Source of the DNA: Thermoplasmatales archaeon
Lineage (GTDB): Archaea > Thermoplasmatota > E2 > DHVEG-1
Direction: 5' to 3'
DNA: 22,796 bases
Assembly: GCA_023128855.1 (NCBI GenBank)
Contig: JAGMDE010000019.1
Coordinates: 1 to 22,796 of the forward strand
In this document: piece by piece, positions 12,875 to 19,494 of the stretch
How positions within the stretch are numbered: the stretch's first letter is position 1
How the letters are laid out: each line of letters begins with the position of its first letter
The notes under the pieces: generated by a model
Database searches by the model: none
Told to the model about the DNA's origin: nothing
What the model saw: only the letters and a program-made list of their open reading frames with translations
Program-made: the position numbers and the translations under genes

Positions 12875-15767
12875 GGCAAAACGGACGGGGTTTATTGGTC
12901 AACTAGTAACAAATTTAGAAGTATTCGGAGAAATACCTGAGATCATAAAGCAATACGATCTAATACCTTATGACGGTTCATTTAAGCCTTATAAAATCTA
13001 TCATCTCACTATAGAAAAACCACAGGATATAGATAAACTTAATTTGAAAAAATATAGAGGAAAGGGAATAAAAAAAGGGAAAATATCCGATGTTAAGATA
13101 TACAGCAATAAACTTGTTTTTTTGCTAGATAGTAAGAAGCATGTCACAGTAGCAGAAGGAAAAGAAGTTAAGACGTGTCTCGATGAGAACAAAGATACTT
13201 TCAAACGATATATAGGCACTAATTTGGAATTTGGTAATGCTAAGATAATATCAAAGGTTGACAAAAAAGATTTTGAAGTCACAAAAGAAGAGGCATTAAA
13301 GATAAACAAAGAACTAGCTAAAACAAGCCAGCCTAGTAAGAAAGCAGAACAGATAAAAACACTCAAAGAGACCAAGGAAGAGGAGCAACCTGCAACTGAA
13401 ACGGAATCTTGGATTTGGTTCTACCGCAAAGAAGGATTAAATGTAATCCCCGCACCTAAAAAAACAAAATTCCCATCAATTAAATGGAAGGATTACGAAA
13501 AAAAATTTGTCGATGATGAAACAATTGAAACATGGGTCAAAAAAGGTAAATTTGAAAATATTTTCCTTATACTTGGCAGTATAAGTAATAATACGATAGA
13601 AATTGATGCTGATGTACCAGATATAGAACTTGATGACCTTTTTGAAGATGTTGAAGCGGCAAAGAAAAAAGTATGGATAGCTGAAAGTAGTGCAGGGAAA
13701 AAAAAAATATATTGCAGAGCAGAAAAACCGAGAAATAAAGACGACCAAGTGGTAAGCAATGAACAAACAGGTGTTGACAAAAAAGGAAATCCAACATATC
13801 CACATGTTGAATACAGAGGAGAAGGGCAAGGGTCAATACTGCCTCCGAGCACACATCCAACAGGGATAAAATACAAATGGCTTAACCTTGACAGAAATGG
13901 GAAACTTCCTAGTTTGGAAACAATAGATGCAGACGAATTATATGATAATATAGTTAGGAGATTAAGGGAAAAATTTGATTTTAAAGTAGAAGGTAGAATT
14001 AAAAAAGACGGCACACCTGTAAAAAAACCAAAAGGCAGACCAAGATACTGTTATTTAGAATCGCGTGACAGCGGAGATGAATGGCGAGGCACAGAAGGAC
14101 ATGACTTCAGAGTATCAGCAGTAGCGGAACTTATACACAAGAACTGGTCAGATAAAGAAATCCATGAATTTTTTAAAACGCATGATGAAAAATCAGGAGA
14201 AAAATATAACTACGACATAACACAAAAACAAATAAATTGGGCTAGAGAAAACCAACAATATGACTGGCTATGCCCTACAATACAAAGGAAATGCGGAACT
14301 ATTGTAAGCCAATACTGCGACCAATGCCCACGAAATAAAAAAGAAGATTTATCAATATATGTCAGCACACGGAGTCTCCCAGATGGGAAACATCTTGAAG
14401 AAATCCTTGTGGATGGAATAGAACGATTTATCTTATACGATAAAAAAAATGATACATGGGAGATAATAAACGACTACATGTACGGTGATACTCCAATAAG
14501 GCCATATAAAATAGACTTGGAACAAAGAGATGCTGTTGTTTTCCCAGACGGTATTGAAGAATACGGGACACTCGAATCGTTATGTAAAGAGATGTTAGAC
14601 TTTGCAATGGAGGAATATGATCCAGTAGATGATCGAGATTTATATGAGCTTACGATTAACTTGTTTCTCACAAGTTGGATTTCTCCAGTATGGCAGAAAT
14701 ATACGGCAGAGAAATTTATACCGATTGTAAATCCGAGAGGGCCGAGTGAAACAGGGAAAAAAAGATTTCTTACTGTTGCAAGATGGTTAACATACCACAG
14801 TTTATATGGGTTAAAAACCAACAGAGTACCGACATTATTCAGAGCTATAGCACCGCTAGAAGGTACTTTGATTCTTGATGAAGCAGATATGAACGATAGT
14901 ACACTATCAAGTGAACTAGTGGAATTTCTAAATAGCAGATGCGATGGCGTACCAATACCACGATATAGCACAGACTCAAGAAGAACAGAATGGTGGAAAT
15001 CTTTTGGGATGACAGTATTAGCTACAAGAGAAGGATTCACAGATGATGGATTAGAATCACGATGTACCGTAATGCCTACAGCTACTACAGACAACCCAGA
15101 GAAATATCATTTAATACCGCCGAAAGAATGGATGGAAAAAGGAAAAAAACTACAGAGAAAACTATTGCTTTTTAAGCTTAGACACTTAGACGGTGAAATG
15201 CCTACACAGTTGATTATACCAAATATTTCGAGTTTTAGAGTAAGAGAATCATTATTAGTCCTACAGGGATTAAAAGATGAAGATCCAGAGTTATTTAAGA
15301 ATGTATCAAAACTGGCGGTAGCGCTGCAAGAAAGAATAATTAAAGAACGTGCTGCAAGTCCAGAAGGATTAATGTTGAATGTTATCTATGATGTAATAAC
15401 TGATGAAAAAACACATAGAGAAAAAGAGGGAGTAGGCTATATTTTATTGCAGGAAGGAGAAGCAACAATACGTAATTCAGTTCCTGTAAGAAAAGAAATG
15501 ATCAATGTTCCATTGAATCTTAGGCAGATAAACAAGGCACTAGGAGAAGCTTTTTCATCTTCTAAAATAGCTAAAATGTGGCGGGGAATGCAACAAGATA
15601 CTTTAGCGCAAAAAAAAGTAGATGGGAGAAAATACCGAGGGGTTATGATAATAAAAAATATGTATCGGCTGGACAAGATTTTCCCGAAATATGTCCCTGG
15701 CTATGAAACACCTAAAAATTTAAAGGAAAAAATAGCCGAAACAAAATTACCAGGAGTGGATGATTAA
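12849..15767 (+). CDS. Replication protein: primase-polymerase plus SF3/D5-like helicase
   Basis: The 972-aa protein combines an N-terminal beta-rich region of unknown role (1-150), a charged linker, and an archaeo-eukaryotic Prim-Pol domain (about 187-370) with catalytic IEIDADVPD (253/255) and the family LPPSTHPTG (331-339). A PriCT-like helical region follows (405-470), then a Cys cluster (C475, C482, C490, C493). An AAA+/SF3-type helicase core is at ~620-745: Walker A GPSETGKK (631-638), Walker B LILDEAD (674-680), sensor TVLATRE, Arg finger ESRC. It would prime and unwind DNA for element replication. The usual His of Prim-Pol motif II seems to be Lys (SSAGKKKIYCR). It is the last gene before the candidate origin. 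Confidence 0.9.
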   Translation: MNDCGKNGEAKRTGFIGQLVTNLEVFGEIPEIIKQYDLIPYDGSFKPYKIYHLTIEKPQDIDKLNLKKYRGKGIKKGKISDVKIYSNKLVFLLDSKKHVTVAEGKEVKTCLDENKDTFKRYIGTNLEFGNAKIISKVDKKDFEVTKEEALKINKELAKTSQPSKKAEQIKTLKETKEEEQPATETESWIWFYRKEGLNVIPAPKKTKFPSIKWKDYEKKFVDDETIETWVKKGKFENIFLILGSISNNTIEIDADVPDIELDDLFEDVEAAKKKVWIAESSAGKKKIYCRAEKPRNKDDQVVSNEQTGVDKKGNPTYPHVEYRGEGQGSILPPSTHPTGIKYKWLNLDRNGKLPSLETIDADELYDNIVRRLREKFDFKVEGRIKKDGTPVKKPKGRPRYCYLESRDSGDEWRGTEGHDFRVSAVAELIHKNWSDKEIHEFFKTHDEKSGEKYNYDITQKQINWARENQQYDWLCPTIQRKCGTIVSQYCDQCPRNKKEDLSIYVSTRSLPDGKHLEEILVDGIERFILYDKKNDTWEIINDYMYGDTPIRPYKIDLEQRDAVVFPDGIEEYGTLESLCKEMLDFAMEEYDPVDDRDLYELTINLFLTSWISPVWQKYTAEKFIPIVNPRGPSETGKKRFLTVARWLTYHSLYGLKTNRVPTLFRAIAPLEGTLILDEADMNDSTLSSELVEFLNSRCDGVPIPRYSTDSRRTEWWKSFGMTVLATREGFTDDGLESRCTVMPTATTDNPEKYHLIPPKEWMEKGKKLQRKLLLFKLRHLDGEMPTQLIIPNISSFRVRESLLVLQGLKDEDPELFKNVSKLAVALQERIIKERAASPEGLMLNVIYDVITDEKTHREKEGVGYILLQEGEATIRNSVPVRKEMINVPLNLRQINKALGEAFSSSKIAKMWRGMQQDTLAQKKVDGRKYRGVMIIKNMYRLDKIFPKYVPGYETPKNLKEKIAETKLPGVDD

Positions 15768-15783
15768 ATGTGCTGTAATTTCG

Positions 15784-15956
15784 GGTACCACCAGTACCAC
15801 CTATATATGTATAACCAAGTACCACCTTCGCTCTCTGTCTCGTATTTTCCATTTATCATATATTCATCATTATACTATATCACTAAAACAATAAACGACC
15901 ATAAACCCCCAATTGGACATATACATATGGGCGGTACCAGCGGTACTAGTGGTACT
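15784..15956. repeat. Candidate replication origin: two oppositely oriented clusters of three 9-mers
   Basis: Left cluster: GGTACCACC (15784-15792) and AGTACCACC (15793-15801) in tandem, plus AGTACCACC at 15818-15826. Right cluster: GGCGGTACC, AGCGGTACT and AGTGGTACT in tandem at 15930-15956, the reverse-complement form. About 103 bp of AT-rich DNA lies between. Iterated sites flanking an AT-rich core immediately downstream of a primase-helicase gene is the layout of plasmid and viral origins. A 71-codon frame across 15768-15983 is judged a by-product of the repeats. Confidence 0.6.
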
Positions 15957-15983
15957 ATTCATTTTGATTTAGAGGGGATTTAA

Positions 15984-16169
15984 CTGAGGAAATACAGAGA
16001 AAGGCCAGTTTGCCGCAGGGCAATAGAACATCTGATGCAGAAATATGATTGTTCTCTTGAGGATTTGCTCACAAGCAGGTATTGCATTCTGGGAAGAGGT
16101 ATGAGATTGCAATGCAAAAAAATGTTAAAAGAAAAGAGAAAAGGAGAAACAAACATGAGAGAGGACTAG
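15984..16169 (+). CDS. Small basic Cys-containing protein, 61 aa, possible CTG start
   Basis: The open frame begins directly after a TAA stop (15981-15983) with CTG AGG AAA, six bases after GAGGGG (15972-15977), ideal ribosome-binding spacing. It reads RKYRERPVCRRAIEHLMQKY and continues as a helical, Lys/Arg-rich protein with three more Cys, ending at TAG 16167-16169. The first ATG (16035) would leave only 44 residues and has no such site. CTG starts are rare in archaea, so the start is uncertain. It could be a nucleic-acid-binding accessory protein. Confidence 0.4.
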   Translation: MRKYRERPVCRRAIEHLMQKYDCSLEDLLTSRYCILGRGMRLQCKKMLKEKRKGETNMRED

Positions 16170-16173
16170 GCAA

Positions 16174-16527
16174 ATGAAGAAAAAAGCCAGAGGGCGTAAG
16201 AAAGAAAGCATGGTATTGCTTGATTATCGAAGTTGGATTATAGAAGTTGATAACAATTTCCCAAGTTATAATTATGTCGTGAGAAAAAAATCCGATGATA
16301 AGCGTCATCACGTGGCCTATTGTGGAAGTTTAGAAAGTGCTTTGAATCAAATTTACAACGCCATGCTTTTAGACACGGTGAATCGCAGAAATGGCTATGG
16401 TGGTAAGTTCAAAGACTTGCAGAGCGCGGTTTTAGAGACTAAAAATGAGTTTTCTGAGCTGCTTAATGTTAATTCTCTTTTACAAGCCAGAATAAAAAAG
16501 GGAGAAAACGAAACACATGGTTGTTAA
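16174..16527 (+). CDS. Hypothetical element protein, 117 aa
   Basis: A basic opening (MKKKARGRKKES) is followed by WIIEVDNNFPSYNYVVRKK, VAYCGSLESALNQIYNAMLL and RNGYGGKFKDL, a short beta-sheet plus helix plan seen in many phage and plasmid hypothetical proteins that carry a substrate-like YFGSLEQAL segment. The end is a coiled helix (LETKNEFSELLNVNSLLQAR). No function is assigned. It lies four bases after the previous small gene and overlaps the next by 11 bases, so it is part of a compact operon. Confidence 0.65.
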   Translation: MKKKARGRKKESMVLLDYRSWIIEVDNNFPSYNYVVRKKSDDKRHHVAYCGSLESALNQIYNAMLLDTVNRRNGYGGKFKDLQSAVLETKNEFSELLNVNSLLQARIKKGENETHGC

Positions 16528-16696
16528 TGTAGTTAGTTGTGATAAAGCCAGAATCGGTAAGAATCGTTTTATTTCTTATTTCACAGGGTTTGTCCATTTC
16601 TTATTGATGTTTTGGACATTTTTTGTGTTTTTTAGTCTAAATTCTAGCTCAAATTTTGCTAAATGTCTGTTTTGTGTTGGAGGTTGGACATTTTGA
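16517..16696 (+). CDS. Possible single-span membrane microprotein, 59 aa
   Basis: An ATG at 16517 overlaps the preceding gene's end. The product has a basic N-terminal half (CDKARIGKNRF) and one strong membrane helix (FVHFLLMFWTFFVFFSL). Its stop overlaps the next gene's start region. The DNA is T-rich and contains repeated TGGACA motifs, so part may be regulatory instead. The ribosome-binding site is weak (GGGAG 11 bases away). Confidence 0.35.
   Translation: MVVNVVSCDKARIGKNRFISYFTGFVHFLLMFWTFFVFFSLNSSSNFAKCLFCVGGWTF
16589..16690. repeat. TGGACA motifs, one pair inverted
   Basis: TGTCCA at 16591-16596 faces TGGACA at 16613-16618 (16-bp spacing), and a third TGGACA occurs at 16685-16690, three bases before the next gene's TTG start. 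They could be operator half sites for one of the helix-turn-helix proteins encoded just downstream. Confidence 0.3.
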
Positions 16697-16920
16697 GTGA
16701 GCAAAAAGGGTCGAGAGAAAGTGCAGTAAGGGCAGAGAGGATTACAGATACTTGGAGCAGTTGTGGTGAGAGGGCTGAAGTATGGCTAAAACTTAGGGCT
16801 GCTCTGCATAGCGTTGCTCTGAACATCTTCAAACGTGAAGTAAAGCGTTATGTAGCGCATAATGAGGGATATTTAAAATCTAAAAATTTGAAAAAAGTAA
16901 CCAGGAGGTATTGTATATAA
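16693..16920 (+). CDS. Small basic helical protein, 75 aa, TTG start
   Basis: GGAGG at 16679-16683 fits a TTG start at 16693 (TTG AGT GAG), giving MSEQKGSRESAVRAERITDT and a Lys/Arg-rich helical C-terminus (VALNIFKREVKRYVAHNEGY). An ATG at 16663 is in frame but lies before the ribosome-binding site. It overlaps the next gene by ten bases. No family is recognised. Codon use is more GC-rich than that of the primase gene, suggesting a different source for this part of the element. Confidence 0.55.
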   Translation: MSEQKGSRESAVRAERITDTWSSCGERAEVWLKLRAALHSVALNIFKREVKRYVAHNEGYLKSKNLKKVTRRYCI

Positions 16921-17291
16921 TAGAGACTGAAGTCAAAAAGAAGTGGATAGCCTCTCTTCTTTGTTTTTATCGCTATTTTCACCGTAATCAAACACCAGTA
17001 ACGGTGCGCCATTTGTTTTACTACGATCAGTTCTTCCTAAAGAGACATGGTATTTTAACTGAAGGGGCGTTAAAAGAGCACACTAAACGCTTGTCAAAAC
17101 GTGGATATCTCTATATCATCCGTGATAGATCAAAACCGATACACTTTGGAGTTCCATGGAAATTTATGCTCTCAAAATCAGGTTTAGGGAAACTTGAGTA
17201 TGAAAACTTGATTTCCAAGAGCGATAATGAGTGCATGTTACCAATTCTTCATCAGGAGGCAGAGCATTACGGTGTTCGTGTGAGGGGGTAG
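16911..17291 (+). CDS. Winged-helix-like element protein, 126 aa
   Basis: The probable start is TTG at 16911 behind AGGAGG (16903-16908), with very short spacing. The product has helices and a basic wing: KKKWIASLLCFYRYFHRNQT, GALKEHTKRLSKRGYLYII, RSKPIHFGVPWKFMLSKSG. The helix-turn-helix then beta-hairpin order matches winged-helix DNA-binding proteins such as MarR types, but no family is certain. It sits three bases before the next helix-turn-helix gene. Likely an element transcription factor. Confidence 0.6.
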   Translation: MYIIETEVKKKWIASLLCFYRYFHRNQTPVTVRHLFYYDQFFLKRHGILTEGALKEHTKRLSKRGYLYIIRDRSKPIHFGVPWKFMLSKSGLGKLEYENLISKSDNECMLPILHQEAEHYGVRVRG

Positions 17292-17293
17292 CA

Positions 17294-17674
17294 ATGGCAA
17301 CAGATCCCAAGTTGAAAGAAGCAGTTATATCTCTCTTGGATATTTATGGTGGAAACAGGTCAAAAGTAGCGGAACTCCTGCATATGTCTAGGAATACTAT
17401 TGCAAACATTGCTGATGAGGAAGTAGTAATGCAAGAACCACAGGAATCGGTATCTATATCCTCCGAAGAGTATCAGAAAGTATTAGAACGACTGGAAAAA
17501 GTTGAGGTATGGCGTGATGAGCATATCAAAAAATATAATGCTCTTGTTGATTACCTAAACAAGGGTTTTGTGGCTGAGGTTAATAGGCTTCTAAAAAAAA
17601 TGTATGATGAGAAAAGGAAGTATACTGAACTGGAAGAAGTAGCTATTTCTACCTTGATCGAACGTTTACATTGA
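17294..17674 (+). CDS. Helix-turn-helix protein with C-terminal coiled coil, 126 aa
   Basis: The ATG at 17294 follows GAGGGGG. An earlier in-frame start (17231) lies inside the previous gene and gives an unlikely Ser/Gly/Cys leader. Residues ~8-42 (LLDIYGGNRSKVAELLHMSR, then NTIANIA) are a Fis/resolvase-like helix-turn-helix. Residues 58-126 form a long charged helix (EEYQKVLERLEKVEVWRDEH onward) suited to dimerisation. It ends the plus-strand operon, 36 bp before convergent genes. It may be a partition or regulatory protein of the element. Confidence 0.65.
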   Translation: MATDPKLKEAVISLLDIYGGNRSKVAELLHMSRNTIANIADEEVVMQEPQESVSISSEEYQKVLERLEKVEVWRDEHIKKYNALVDYLNKGFVAEVNRLLKKMYDEKRKYTELEEVAISTLIERLH

Positions 17675-17710
17675 AAAGGTAAAGCCAAACTACAGATTTT
17701 TATCTCAAAA

Positions 17711-18349
17711 TCATTGCTTTAGACCAACTTGATCTTTTTGTGCATACCCGTGAGCCTCTCTAGTAGCATGTCCTAGTATAAATAAACGTCCGCTACGACG
17801 TAACGGATCAAACAGTTCGTTCAATTGATGCCATAAATCTCGGTGTGTCCCTTTTTCTGAACCGGAATGAAGTTTAGATAAAACTGCGTAATTATCATTC
17901 GTGAGGATGATCGGCAAATGAGGAGAAAAGTCAGCCTCTTTTAGCCATTCTAAAGCTTTAATAATTGCAAATCCTTCAGCTGGCGTTATTGAGCCGCATC
18001 CCTCTGTGTATCCATGGGCACGATGGATTTCCTTATCGCCATGGAAAACTACAAAAGCCCAGCGTTGTCCATAACTGCCAGAAGCATCGTTTTCGAGCAT
18101 TATGTAGTCACCTTCATTTATTTTTTTTCCGTATTCTCGTCTTTTTTCATCCCATTCTTCTTGTTTTTTTCCATTGAAATGTTTTATACAAGCATTTTTC
18201 TCCCAACCAGTTGGCCTTTCTGTATATTTTATATATCTTTCACCGGCCATAATAGATTCACCGCATAATTCACAGGTATGCTTCGATCTTGCCTTAACGA
18301 ACCGAAAAGGTTCCCCACGGCCATGGGCACCATAAAATTCTTCTTCCAT
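17711..18349 (-). CDS. RNase H-fold protein with N-terminal zinc finger
   Basis: The 212-aa protein has an N-terminal zinc-binding segment (C26, C29, C54, H57) and an RNase HI-like fold from about 80: D88 (ENDASGS), E125 (TPAEGFAIIKALEWL), D152 (ILTNDNYAVLSKL), and H194 (ILGHATREAHGYAQKD) where RNase HI has its His loop. The fourth carboxylate, usually in an N-x-x-A-D motif, is not obvious; D206 is a candidate. It would cut RNA in RNA-DNA hybrids or act as a hybrid-binding protein. It begins directly at the stop codon of the HExxH gene, so both are one operon. Confidence 0.8.
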   Translation of the reverse strand: MEEEFYGAHGRGEPFRFVKARSKHTCELCGESIMAGERYIKYTERPTGWEKNACIKHFNGKKQEEWDEKRREYGKKINEGDYIMLENDASGSYGQRWAFVVFHGDKEIHRAHGYTEGCGSITPAEGFAIIKALEWLKEADFSPHLPIILTNDNYAVLSKLHSGSEKGTHRDLWHQLNELFDPLRRSGRLFILGHATREAHGYAQKDQVGLKQ

Positions 18350-19006
18350 TTATTTCACCCTATCCTTATTCTTGGGGAAAAAATCTGTTTTTCCATAAGA
18401 GAATACAGATCCGAAGGGAAGCTTCAAACGAATATCAAAGTCCAATGATTTTAAAGTAAAAAGAACAGAATGACTGGACTCCCAGAACATACTCCCCGAT
18501 ACTATTTTCAGGAAAGAATTTGCTTTTTTCTCTCCTACTTTCTTTATGAGGTTTTTATACAAAAAGATAAAAACCAATTCCTTTGCATGATCTTGTTCAG
18601 CCCATTGTAACTCTGCTTCATAAGCATGTATCATCTCATGAAAAAATGTTATTTTTCGTTCTTTTGGAGAAAGTCCTTGTTTTAATGCAATTTCCAGATT
18701 GCACACATTACAATAGCCTTCTCGTTTTCTTAATTTCTTTTCAACTATCTTCCAATCGCTTATAGAAATATAAGGTGGATCACCGCGATTTCCTTTACCC
18801 TGTATCTTACCATCCTCATCACAATAATAGCACATATAATAATCCTTAATGCTTTTTAATTGCATTGTCATATCCTTGAAATACCGATCTTCATATGCCA
18901 AAGCTTCAAACAAGAGTTTGTGGCTTTGGGGAGTTACGCATCTAAATTCAAAATTGTTATCTCTTATTTTTTCTAATCTTTTCCTTCTGAAATAATATTT
19001 GCCCAT
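18350..19006 (-). CDS. HExxH metalloprotease-like protein with a four-Cys zinc site
   Basis: The 218-aa protein carries H123-E-M-I-H127 (ITFFHEMIHAYEAEL) with an acidic residue one turn later, the zincin signature of SprT/ImmA-like cytoplasmic proteases. Two CxxC pairs (C59/C62, C99/C102) flank a variable loop and may form a structural zinc site. No signal peptide is seen. GAGGCG lies before the ATG at 19006. Its stop codon abuts the ATG of the RNase H-like gene, so the two are co-translated. In elements such proteases often cleave repressors or DNA-bound proteins; which applies here is unknown. Confidence 0.7.
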   Translation of the reverse strand: MGKYYFRRKRLEKIRDNNFEFRCVTPQSHKLLFEALAYEDRYFKDMTMQLKSIKDYYMCYYCDEDGKIQGKGNRGDPPYISISDWKIVEKKLRKREGYCNVCNLEIALKQGLSPKERKITFFHEMIHAYEAELQWAEQDHAKELVFIFLYKNLIKKVGEKKANSFLKIVSGSMFWESSHSVLFTLKSLDFDIRLKLPFGSVFSYGKTDFFPKNKDRVK

Positions 19007-19310
19007 GAATCGCCTCTTAATTTTATTTTATCCCTATCTAATTCTTTTTTTCATTGTCTTCCATCATTTTTTCTCTTTACCATATTTTTTCATCTCACTA
19101 TTAGTATTATATTATTTAGATATCTATTATATTTATAGTTTATAATTATGACGGTTTTTATTTAGGATATGATTGTTTTGTCCTATTTTTCCGCTCAAAA
19201 AAGAGGAAAGCTATGGATAGTACAGGAACTTGTTCCGTTCAACTGCAACATCCATGGAAAATAAGGTAAGTTTCTCAGAGAGAAATAGCTTTTAGATACT
19301 TTTTAACTTG
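19007..19310. other. Intergenic region with promoter and hairpin-forming repeats
   Basis: A minus-strand TATA-like TATAAATATA near 19127-19140 may drive the HExxH/RNase H operon. Nested inverted repeats occur at 19213-19255: ATGGAT/ATCCAT outside and GGAAC-TT-GTTCC (19225-19236) inside. TTTCTC-AGA-GAGAAA at 19271-19285 could be a terminator hairpin for the minus-strand zinc-ribbon gene. No tRNA or coding frame was found. Confidence 0.35.
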
Positions 19311-19453
19311 CTAAAAAAACCCACCAAGGTTTCTCCATTTTTCTAATTCAAATTTATTATAACAATTTCCGCAAATCTTGGAACCATCTTCTAAATAAAA
19401 TTTCGGTTCAAAAAATAAATTCTTTCACTACAGGTAGAACAGCGTTTAGCCAT
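19311..19453 (-). pseudogene. Zinc-ribbon microprotein interrupted by a one-base frameshift
   Basis: GAGGAAGG precedes an ATG at 19453 that reads MAKRCSTCSERIYF and then hits a stop after six more codons. If one T is added to the TTTTTT run near 19411-19416, the frame continues FEPKFYLEDGSKICGNCYNK to a TAG at 19311-19313. That gives a 47-aa protein with two CxxC pairs. It is either a broken gene, a homopolymer sequencing error, or a programmed -1 slip at the T run. Confidence 0.6.
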
Positions 19454-19494
19454 TTTTCCTTCCTCAAACTACAATATCAAAAACAACTATTCCT

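Noticed and set aside
13476..14014. Long minus-strand frames opposite the primase gene
   Set aside because: They are Ser/Phe-rich shadows of Lys-rich codons in the real gene.
15768..15983. 71-codon frame directly after the primase gene
   Set aside because: Its Gly-Thr-Ser repeat is a direct product of the tandem 9-mers, the rest is low-complexity, and the region reads better as an origin.
19213..19255. Nested inverted repeat as a dif or attachment site
   Set aside because: No match to a known archaeal dif pattern and no recombinase adjacent; kept only as an intergenic note.
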